From: Aplysia californica
Lineage: Eukaryota; Mollusca; Gastropoda; Aplysiida; Aplysiidae
Length of the DNA stretch: 64,000 nt
Direction: 5' to 3'
NCBI RefSeq assembly: GCF_000002075.1
Contig: NW_004797796.1
Span: 34,463-98,462 of the forward strand
Positions 43,901 through 55,900 of the stretch are shown here, piece by piece. The translations under genes and the position numbers were made by a program. The notes under the pieces are model-generated. The model did not search any database and was not told where the DNA came from. It saw only the letters and a list, made by a program, of their open reading frames with translations. Numbering within the stretch: the first letter of the stretch is position 1; every line of letters begins with the position of its first letter.

Positions 43901-46900
43901 AGAGTACTAATATCAGCCCTGACACTACAAACGACACTTACCGCCGATTTACTCAGCTATCAACACCCTGAGGGTTGAACAGGGGCGAAGGCTGACCTGT
44001 TTGACAGGGTAATCAAAGTGAAATGGGACCAGATATGGCCTGTAGATATCACACAAGAATCTTACTCGAGGCGGCGACTCTGAGTTGTGAATGAAAACAA
44101 ATCCGGAATTCATATTGTATGTTCAACCGCCAAAATAATCGGGAAAGTATCTTATTAAATATCAGTTCCCACTAAAATTAAACTTAACTTTAGATGTGAA
44201 TACATAAACACAAAGCAAAGAAGCAGAGATGTCAGTACTAGATCTATATGTTATAGATCTACCAGTGAGTCTAACTCTTTGGTAGAACATGACAATTATT
44301 ATTTTTTAAATTTCACATTTGGCTGTTTTTGTTAGCCTTTCGCGGCCAGGAGCTGGTGTCATAATCGAGGTCACTATCTGATTATAGGACGGTAAAAAGT
44401 CGAGGAAAAAAAAACAAGCACAAGCAGCAGTCAAGAGATTATTAAGAGCTAGTTCCCCTCACATTTGTGAAGTAGACTCGACCAGTGTTAGTTAGCTTAC
44501 TTAATCAGGGCTTGTGATTGATTTTAACTGTGGCCCTAAAGGGGTGAACAGGGTATATGTGGCAATGAAACAGCTTTGACTGCCATGCACATGTTCCCTT
44601 CAACTCTATTCCAGCCTCACTTTAAGCTTACTTAAAATCAAAGCTTGCAACTGCTTATGGAGTGGCCCGAGAGGGGTGAGGAGTCTATTTCTGTGGCCGT
44701 GAAACCGTTTTGAATGTTAGGCATACTGTTCGTTGTTGGTTACGAACGTCTTTTTACATTTAATTTATGAGGTTTACGTTTAAGGATGAATTTGACAGCG
44801 ACAATGTTTCAAAATTAGAAAGGGAAGCAGTGATTATTTGATTATATAGACGCTTCGCCCCTGGGGTTGAATGCCTTATTGTTGGAATAATTGACTTACA
44901 TCACCTTTGAAGAACCAAACAAGACCTTTGTGGTGGTGATGAAGCCTGTACTTTGAGTATCCAAAATTTTACTCTACTGAAATATATGCAGAAAAACTTA
45001 AAATGATTGTAGCACATCAACAGAAGGAGACAAACCTTGAGTCCACAAACAGCCAGATAGTCCTCATTACAGGGGTTTCCTGTGATTGACAAAACTGTGA
45101 AGGGAACTGGTGCTGACGAAAGGCGCTGGAGGGGGGGGGGGGGGGATGCAAGTGAATTAATTATTGTCAGAAATATATAAAGGAATAGAAAACACAAAAT
45201 ATGATACCTGCATCAGTTGTATACCTGATAGTCTCTCCATCTTCTAAGCAGAGGTCATGAGTTTGACTCCCACTTGAGAAAAATGTGTTATCAATCTTTC
45301 TGCTAGGACCAATCTCATCCAGTCTGGTATTGGCTTAAGTAAGAGTGAAATCAACGAGTAAACAGCCTCCTAAATGATCTGAGAAGATTCTTTTCTTTGA
45401 TAAGAGTATAAAACAATTATCAAAAGTGGATATCAGTACAAAACCTTCACTTTTATTGGTAATTTAGCACCTAAATTTCTTTCACATCCCTACGGAAACA
45501 CACCTATAAAACACATTTAACCCCTTGATTGTGCTGTAAATGTATTTCATATGTCTTGATAATCCACCGCCCAGCATTCTGTAAACGTAACCCCTACAGC
45601 AGCCAAAATTTTGAATAAGGAAAGAACCTCCCATGAAAGCTTATGTTTTACCTACAAAGTCATATCAGTATATAGATATAACCGATAAAACAAAGTGAGG
45701 TGATGTCTTTCCTAAACACATTGTGAAAGACAGTCAGAACCAACATGCTAATTCTGAACGCTTGTTCAGTCTCAATACTTTCAAGTTATTTACATTATTA
45801 TGGCTTGTTCTACTTTATCTTGTCAATGGATGAAACCAACTCTTCATTTCTCTTAAGTGCCAGTGTTACTCCTGATAAAACACACATCGTGTGAAACAGA
45901 GCCAACATGTTGAATTGGGATTGCTTGTTCAGTCTCAGTACATTCACTTTGTTTACATCGTTATGGCTGCTTCTAAGCAGGTCTTGTCAATGAATGCAGT
46001 CATCTCTTTATTTCTCTTTCTACTGATATATAGTTTAACCAGTGTCTTTTATAACAAGCGAACAAACGTCAATTAAAGATTGTGACTTGAAACTTCTTGA
46101 GCAGGGGATTTCATATGAATAGCAGTCAACGGATTAAATACACCTGTACTAAAAACATCACATTCCAAACCAGCAGCAAACTTACAGTCAATGTCAGCTT
46201 CTTCTTGCTGGAGTCAGCCTGCTTCAACAGTGCACTCAGCTGCAGAATAGTCATCTTGCCCTTCTCGTGGCTGACCGCCAGGTGTTGCCTCTTGCCCTGG
46301 GGTGAGGACAGCACACACATGGCGACACGGCGCAGCATGTGGGCCGTGATAAGCTGGCGGATGGCCTGACCCTGGTCACCGCTGTAGTTCATGCGCACAT
46401 TCTCAAACGCCCCTTCTTGGGAGCCCAAGGTCACCGTCTAAGTTGGAAAAGATAAAGTAACAGAGCCTGAACAAATCTTAAGAAAAAATCCTGAACTTCC
46501 ATGTCAGAAGTCACACCGGTTGTGACAAAGTTCACACACTGCAATCTAAATTATAATACAACAACAAAAATGGCTTAGGACATTTTACATCCATCTATCT
46601 TTTTCTAAAGAGTTAATTCAACCTAAATTTCTTAATAAAATTTTTGGCATAAAAGGTTCCGGAACATAATAGTTATGCTATCATAACAAGAGTACAGGAA
46701 TAGTAGAGGTAGGAAGAGAAATTTTATGAAAGACTAGCTGGGTCCCCTTTCGATGAAAGGAATGATCGGTGCATTAACATCAACTGAAAGTTAGTGGCCT
46801 ACTATATTTATTACTCTCTACTGGAATGGAGCAATAAATCTTGAGAGAAAAGTGACACACATGTTTCCAAGTTACTAAATCTATTATCTATTTGTGGTGG

Positions 46901-49900
46901 CCGAATTTTGCTATTCAAAATGTTTTTTAATGGCTGCATCGATGGACATGCGGTTTTCACCAAAAGATTCTTTAAAATATTCTCCAGATCAGGACGCCCT
47001 TCGTTTTTCAGTTTTGAGACAGTTTTGCTGTAAAAAGCTAAATTTCTTTATTTTGCCGATCGCTGTTGTAGGCCAACGCTTCTGTCTCTGTAATTTTAGA
47101 AAATCCGCCAGATTTGTTTATTTCAAGTCGTACTTCTGTTCGATACTATCGCACATTGTCGCACAATACTGAGCACTATTTTAAGTGTGCGACCCACATA
47201 GATCTAGCCTCATGTTTTCTTTTTTTACTTGTGGAAATAGTGCATACGGCTAATGAACGGAAACCTCACTTTTGGTTTTTTTTTAATGAGACTGTGAAAT
47301 TGGGGATCGTAAGTTAGCCTACGTCTAGAACTATGTGAGGACGCAACAAAGCATTTAGGAAAATTCAGGTAAAGCAGTTTCCGTGGAATTTTAAAAGTTA
47401 GGTCCTAGCCACATGTATGCTGTGGACGCCTGCAAAGTTTCAAAGGTGTGGGTTAGGTAATAAGGGAGGATTTGTGCACAAAGCCTCCCAAGTCCACTTT
47501 TATATATAGATGAGCATCTCCATGAGGTGACACTAAGCTTCACAAAAGATGGGTGTCTTCATAAAAGATAGGTGCCTTCATAAAAGATAAGGTCTTAATA
47601 AAACATGAGTGTGATCTTAAAATACAACTGTCTTTAAAAAGGATAAGAATTCTAATACTTTCTAGGCAGCTTTTTATATACATAAAATACACATTTCAGT
47701 CATTACGTCCAGTTTAAAAATGACTAGTCCTGCATCTACACATTGGGGATCAAGGACTGGTGATGGGTCTCATTTAAATATTGAGAAATGCCTAAGCGTC
47801 TCAAACAGCTTCTCCCAATCCAGCCAACCGTACCTGCCCGTGGTGGTCCCTGTTTCCACTGACACGGCTCTGGCGAGTGGCAAGTTGTTGGCGCCAACAA
47901 ACCAACCCCCCCCCGTTTCCTAGAGGGATTAAAACAACACGATGGGAGCAGGTGTGGCCCCACAAGGTGCAGGAGGCAGAACCCACCGATGTGTGGTAGA
48001 CACTATGCTCCTCACTAACACACCCCTACTCTCCCTTGAGTGGGTGTCTAATCTTCCTAACACCCCTATTGCTCTTTATCAACACACCTTCTGTGGCTGA
48101 GAAGGAACCAGCCAGTCTGAGGAGGTCTGGATGCAAGGATGGATCGAGCGGAGTGCCTGACTTGCCTTCTGACCGTGGACCTCTTAGAAAAGGCACAACG
48201 ACCCAGGACATGACGATCCAATGGCTTTCTCACTTGACCGAAACCTCATGCAAGAGTAGACAACTATAGCCAGTAGCCATTGGTGGCGGGGAATGGGTAA
48301 CGTGAACCCTACCGGAATTACACGATCACAGGGCAGTTAGGTCTTTCCAGCCTCGTGAAAACCCTTGTACCATGTATCCTCAATGAGCATGGCCCCTTCT
48401 CAGGGTAGGCAGGCAGTCCACAGACACCCCAGTCCTCAATGCCATGACACAAAGAACTGGATCGATAACAACATAACAACAACAGCATTATAGTTTTATA
48501 CTTGAAACCAAAGCACAAAGTTGACAGTCTCACCATGAGCTGGTCTGTGGTGGTTTCCACCTGCTTGGGCAGCTGGTGCAGATCTCGCAGAGCCCTCTGG
48601 GCCCGCATGCTGCTGCCAACTGGTGACATCTCCTGGTAGCTCTCACTCAGGGCTGGGATAATTTCTTCCAGGATTTGAACTGTGTTCTTCACCGTCTCAG
48701 AAGCATTCTGTGGAAACATTGCATGAGCATTTCTTGAGGAACACATGTCTCTCTTCCCTTAAACTTCCATAAAGAGAACAGATTCCTCTCGGAGTCCAAA
48801 TTTCAACCATTTCTTTGCACGTGCCTCTGTATTTCTCCACCACATTCTCTTGACCTTTCTCTGCTGCTTTATTCCTAGGGGTTCCACCTTTATGCCTTTC
48901 TTATTACACCAGTCACCGATAGATGGATATCCCACTTCTAATATCAACTCATCATTACGATTTATGTCCCACCTTTAAAATGACAAACGTTGTGACATGT
49001 AGATTAGAAAATTTCAATAATTGAAACAGCTATGACATATGGCTTCAACTATAATATGTCTGATGAAAGTTAAAACAGTATCAATAAAGAAATCTACTCC
49101 TACAACATGGCACTAGATAAACAGCAACAAGAATATATAAAACAAAAGAACCAACAGAGATATAAAGAGATATCATTATAAGTACAGTTCTATTTTTAAT
49201 AATGAAGTTCTGATCCTTTGATATTCCTCATGTATGGAGGAACGTTTTAAAAAAAAAAATAGAAAGCCTATAAATTTCTTTCCACATCATATCAGGTTTA
49301 TTGAAAAATACTTTTAAAATCAAAGGATACATTTTTTAGTTTTAGTAAGAGTTTTACAGCACTCGCAACTGCATAAGGTCACATGAGACCAGAAGATTAG
49401 AGGTGTTACAGGGGAGTAACAAACATAAAAAAGAAGAAGGGGAGATAAAGACGATAGATGTTTGATAGGAAAGAAGGAGCAAACCACACCAGAGCACCCG
49501 CCAACCACCCACTTTAACATTTAAAAAAATAAATTTTCTGAGTCAAGAGACCCAAAGATTTACAAGTTATGCTACTACAGATTTAAATGCAGTTGCATAA
49601 CAAGATTCTGTCCTCTCCTTCAACACTAACATACAGTAGGTTCAGTTTAGTTTTAGTAGGCATTATACGGCACTTGCAACACAATAAGGTCATATAAGTG
49701 CCGAAGATTAGAGGTGTTACAAGAGAGTAACAAACATACAAACGAAGCAGGAGAGATAAAGGCGATAGATGTTCGATATTGGAAAAAAGGAGTAAACCAC
49801 ACCAGAGCACCCGCCAACCACCCACGCAGTAGATTCAGTTATAACACTGAGACAAAGGACGCAACAGACATCAAGTGCATCAGTCAGTGCACACAGCTTA

Positions 49901-52900
49901 CCAATATGCTCAGCAACTTGTCTTCGTAAGTCTGAAACAGATAAAATGATAATAAATATGTGATAAAGCGTTTTACATTAAAAAACACATAATTGACTTG
50001 TACAACTCCTATGAAGTAACATTAACTTAATGAAAACAGCAACTGTGTTGAGAAGTTAAAAAAAAAATTCATCATACATACATTTATTTTTCAAGTCTGG
50101 AGTGAAATTTCATAAAACATTACCAACCGACTTTTCCCAGTATAACTAGAACTATCATACGGCTACAAAAGAAGATAAATAAGGTGCATACCATCCTATC
50201 TCATCTAGTTCTGGATAGTGAGGTATAAAAAATCCCCCCCCCCTCCCCCTCGACATCCCATCCAACAAAAAACTCACCCCAATGAGCTGAGCCAGTGACT
50301 CCCTGGCTTTGGTGATAAGCTCCAGAGACTTGATGCCTTCAACAGTTTTGCTGCTCTCCACCTCGGGTGTGGTGGACACACGACGCCTCAGGGAGCTGTG
50401 CTGCTGGATGATGCCCTCCGCTGAAAAGGGCGACTGTGACAAGCTGCTCACCCCACCATCCAAGCCACTCTGAGCAGTGCGCTTGACCAGGGCCTGAGGT
50501 CAGAGGTCACGAAGTTTTAAAAAAATACTATTTTGTATTTTGATTGGGTTTTTTTGGCTGTCTTTCTGCTCCTGCACTAACATAAATTTTCAAAAGAGGT
50601 ACTCAAGACTTTTCAGAGATACACCACTTTTTTTCTTTAATTCAAATTTTGAGGAAATGAATACAGTCAAAAAGCATTATCATCATCATTTCCTGTTCTC
50701 CCCTCCCTCCTCAGCCCCTTTACCCTCTCAATGCCTAACAAGCCTGGAAAACATTAAAGCCAAATCATTATCATTAATCATTACAAAAGTGAGCTAGACA
50801 TGCAGACAAACAGATGAACAAAGAGACAGGTAAGCAGCTTTGAAGACAGGCAGACTTACGGATCAACAAATGATCAAACATACAAACAAGAAGGCAGACA
50901 AAGAGAGTGAATGATAGTTCACATAAATTTAGTCCACTAACAAGATGACCTACTTTGCAGCTGGCATCCTCTTTGGCCCCACAGTCACAGAAGAACGAGC
51001 CAAACTTGGCGTAGGTCAGGTCATGGTCCTTGTGGCAGACTTTGGCACACACGGTGCATACGCCAACCCCGTCCACCATCTTGCATGTGTGGCAGTGATA
51101 CCTGGAAAGAATACAATAATACCATGGATAAGCGAAACTACTTCCAATACAGGCTACATATAAAACATAGAAATGAAACCCAGAAACACAATTTTAATGG
51201 AGCTCCCCGTTTAATCTCTCTCTCTTTCTCTCTCTCTCTTTCTCTCTCTCAGCCTCATTTCTGGTCTGCCTCTCCTATCTTTAGATCTATCTCTGTCTCA
51301 CTCTCAAAGGGCAAAAACACTCTGAGAATTTTCTTATCTTTCACTTAACAAAATATACTGATTCATCACTTCACATGCATCTCATGACTCCTTTCCCCAA
51401 CCAAAACACATATTGTCAACAGATAAGCATGAGTACAGAAACTTAAGTAAACTTAAGAGCAACTACAAAAGACTGCAACTGGGCATTTTTCTTACCAGTG
51501 TTGATTCATGAACTCTTTCTGTGTGACAGTGAATGTACACAGTTTGTTGTTCAAGGTTTCTTCATCCTGATGAAATGTAAAAATAGTGATAAATTCAATT
51601 GAAAACGAGGCAATAATCAACAGTTTCTTCATTGAAGTGAAAATGCAGAAAGCACTTAAAATGAAATCTAAAATCCAAAGTCAGGTTGCTTGATGCACAA
51701 AGACAAAATACTTTACTGAATTCTCTTTTCTCTTGTCAAACTTCGTAAACAAGACAAGAATAAACTATCAGGGGATAAAATATAATGGTAATTTTGACAT
51801 CTGTAGCATCTTCAATCCACTTCTCAATACGGACCATAATATAACAAATCCTGATATGTAGGTATATATATATATATATAGATTAACATCCCTTTCAACA
51901 CAGTAGGAGTAATTTATGAGGCAGTACCTCCAAGTCAAACATTCATCTCCAGTAGGATGGAGCTAAGTGAGGGGAAAGCCTTGAAAACTCCCCAAACTAC
52001 CAATATTTCAACAAAGCACGGTGCCAGATTAGAGCAAGGATCCACTGCACAGCAGTCCACCAAGGTATCAAGTAAGTGAACTGTGCACCCGTACAGTCGT
52101 GAATGAATCCACATGATGTCAATACTAATCAATAATAATGTCAAACAACAGAGCAATGCGTTGCCATCAGTAAAAAAAGGTACACTTGCCTTGTGATCCA
52201 AGCATGTTCACTGCTTGCTGCATGCTCAACAAGAAGTCCATGGACAGACAATAAGACAGCAGAATTCTAATTACATTACAAAACATTCAATACACCGCAA
52301 AGACAGTGAGAAAGTGTTACTCACAGAGTCCTCTCCGGCCGAGTCCTCATCCTCATGCGTCATCTCCTCCGCCCACTCTCCATCCACTTCCTGCACAGGA
52401 AGTGGCTCTGTATCCAGCAGAGGTGAGAAGGAGCGTGGCCGGTCTGCCGAGCACTTGAGGGCCCCCAGAACCTCGCCGATGTACAACAACAGGCAGCACA
52501 GGGTCGCCAGCAGGCCATTCTGAACAGGACAACACAGGCAGGGTTAGCAGGGTTTGAGTCATAAAGGATGATATCAGCACAATAACAGTCATATAGTGCT
52601 GCAAGAAAAAGCAAGACATACAGACAGAAACAATGGGATAGAAAAGGAGGCACCATGACAGGCACTAGTATCGGACAATAAATTTGAACTTGAACTGAAA
52701 ATAATAATTTCGATGATGATAATACTTATATTTAATAATTATCTATAATAATCATTAATTATAACAATAACAAAATGATTGCAGTACCCACTCTAGGATA
52801 TTTCAAAAGCAACATAATAATGCTTTCAATGTTTAACAACAAAATCACGTTTCTCCTTTTCACTATCACCAACACTGAGTCTTTTGTACCTACTACACCA

Positions 52901-55900
52901 GCTGTAGTGGGTTTGAGCTTGGACATGATATAAGACATCAATAATTTTAAAAAACGCAGTATTTTTGGAAGGACTTAATTGCTCTTTACACACTGTTGTC
53001 TGAGTAAAGGAGAGGCCCCCCCAAAAAACAGATAAAACAACCATAAAACCCCATTTATTTTGACCTTTCAAATCTGCAGTTTACAAAGGTGAACAGAATT
53101 AAAATCACAGTATATAACTCAGGACAAACTACATTCACTTTAAATACACAAATACCATTGGTGATCACCACACCAACGACTCAACCACTGAGGCCCCCTT
53201 AATAACACCAATCTACTGCAAACAAAAAGACAAGTTGACAGGCAAAAGAAATGGGGAGATTGGAAAAACCCAATTTTGTTTGAGAACCACAAAAAACTAG
53301 CCCAAAATGGATACCAAATTAACCAAAAGAATGTTATCATTATTGGTTCAGACTGAGCCGTGGTTCCATCTAAAAAAAAATTTTTAATTGTAGACTTACC
53401 TTTCCTCCTTTTTTCACAGCCTCTTCAAGAGCATCCTTTTTCATCAAATTTGTTTTACTGTGAGTGGAAAAACAAAGATTAAGACCATGTAGCAGATATA
53501 AAACAATTTAAGATTGAGACTACGAAAGATGCAACAGCACCGTAAAGAAACACCACCCTGGATGCATTTTAAATAATTTGCAATATTCTTTTTCTCAAAA
53601 TATTAATTTTCATACAAAATTGAACTCATTTCTAAAGGAACTCGACAAAAACTCACATAATACTTAGACAAAACAAATATATTAAAGAAAAACAACAGAA
53701 AAAAGTATTTATCAAGAAAGTTGGACAACAACCCAGCACAACAAATAATTCAAAACACTAAAAATCAAACAAAGCCTAATTCTGGGGTAAAAGTCAATGT
53801 TTCAAAAAATGCACTTTTCTTTATGATAAAGATAATTGCAACACAGGCATGTGGCGCTCATATGACCTTATGCAGCTGCGAGCGCTGTAAAACCCTCTAC
53901 TATAAAAAAAAACCCAAAAAACACAGGCATGACTGATGCGAGTGTCTTTTTCAGACCTGCCAACCCCTCCATGACCCATTATAATATGAGTTTTCCCCAG
54001 AATCTTCCCTGAAAATTGGAGTTTGGGGGGGGGGGGGAATCAGAATCTCCAGAACACCAGGAGATTCAGATTACTTTACGAACTGATTGTGGCGAATAAA
54101 TGTGTATACCACGTATACGTGTAAATAAAAACGTGTATTTTCACGTCATTTACAATAAGTCGATCAAACATTCCACATACAAATGAAGACCTGAGCATTT
54201 TCACACTATTTATCATCAATTGCGTACAACCGATGGAAGCAGAATTCACATTAAAAATTTGACTTAATGCAAATCTGACTGGGGTTCTACAATTGCCTGC
54301 CCCACCCCCCCATAAGGTTTTCTATTTAAAATCATGAAATGATGGAAAATATAAAGCAAGAGCCTTCCAAAACAGTTAAATGCATTAACAAACTAAAAGC
54401 AATATGTAAGTTTGAAACCCATCTGATCAGTCGTGGAGGAGGTCAAAGTCTGAGCTATATCAGGGCTGGAAACAGCACTTCATAAAAAAGTATGAAATCT
54501 TTTCCTAGATGTGGACTGAAAGGAAAATCTATTAACGGCACTAATAATGAAGAAAATCTTTTACGAGACATAAGACCATTAAAAAATCTTTCCTGCACCA
54601 CTTGAACAGGGCTATATTTTTTTATAGGGTTACCATTCAAAAGAGACTTTGAGCTCAATGGGCATAAAAGGGAGATTGAGAAAAGGGCTAAAGAAACTAA
54701 CATTAAGAAATTCAGGCAGAGGTTTCAGCTGAGGGTTTCCAGCCTAACCACATTCTTGAACTCACCACAAATGCAGCCACTTGACAGTTTCCTTGAAGAG
54801 CAAGACATGACCGGACCCTGACCCGGCCCTGGCCAGGGAATGCACGACCAACATGAGGTCAGGGAAAGTGGACAGATCTCCCGGTTTGCCCGACTCAAGG
54901 AGCGGGGCACCCATGGGAAGCAGAGCCTGCAGGATGACCTTCACACCGTCTTCTCCAATTGGGCTGTGGAGGGAGACATTTACTTAGACCAAGCCAGTTT
55001 AGAACAATCTTTTCTGTTTGTTACTAGAGGTAATAGATAACAACAACAGATTTCTTTAATATAGCCCTGATCCTTCCAAGAAAAGTTTTATCATTATCAT
55101 TACCCCGACAGACCCTCCAACATTTCCAAACATTTTCAGCTCCCTGGAAAGCATTCAAAACAAGCTAACATACTGACACGATCTTTAATTATCTTAGCTT
55201 GGTATCCATTCCAAATGAAGTGATATGAGGAAAATTTGAGAAAAAAAGTCTTTCCCAAGCACACAGTTTCAAGTTCAGACCAGGATATAAACTCAGGACC
55301 TTAAGTTTTAGAAACTATCAGCCTAAAAAATAGAATACCGACACCATGAAGGATAGAATATTACATTTATAATTACTACAATTCACACAGAAAATTTTTA
55401 TCTTTAATTTAATATAGTAATCAGCAGTGGATACATCTTTCACACTGTCAAACCTTTTTTCCTTTACAATGTGGTCAACCAGAGACTGCAGCAGGAAATT
55501 GTTCTCCTTGACAACAGACTCGGAGCTGGAGCTCTATAAAAAAAAAAAAACAACAGTAAACACTTTGAAATGGTGAAGAACACATTAAAAAATGATGAAA
55601 TGGTATAGGTTTAACACCCCTATCAAAATTATTAGATTATTTAAGAGGCGCGAAAATATGTCATAATAGGTTTGGTGAGAACAACAGAAACAAGCAAACC
55701 TTGACGTGTCACTTTACAAAGGTGAGCTATTATTAATTTGTTGTAGCAGTTGTGAACAACCCTTCAACAAAAAAATCACGCTAAAGGGGATTTTCAAAAG
55801 CCCTAAAAGCCCTTCCCTAATACAGCATAAAGTGTTGATTATGTTAAAGAGTTGACGACGTTGGAATGGGATGAAGATGCATCATTATTTTAAATGACCT

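Noticed and set aside
50155-50277. Extension of exon 14 past LIG into [16 protein letters not shown]
   Set aside because: A clean gtgagt donor follows LIG and the next exons continue the UBR4 alignment; the extension is intron.
51935-52201. 88-codon minus frame as a gene
   Set aside because: It lies in an intron between phased UBR4 exons and shows no recognisable domain; a 20-bp match to 41511 suggests only repeat content.
53940-54310. Possible DNA transposon starting cagacctgccaac with a poly-G tract
   Set aside because: No matching inverted end or target duplication could be found.
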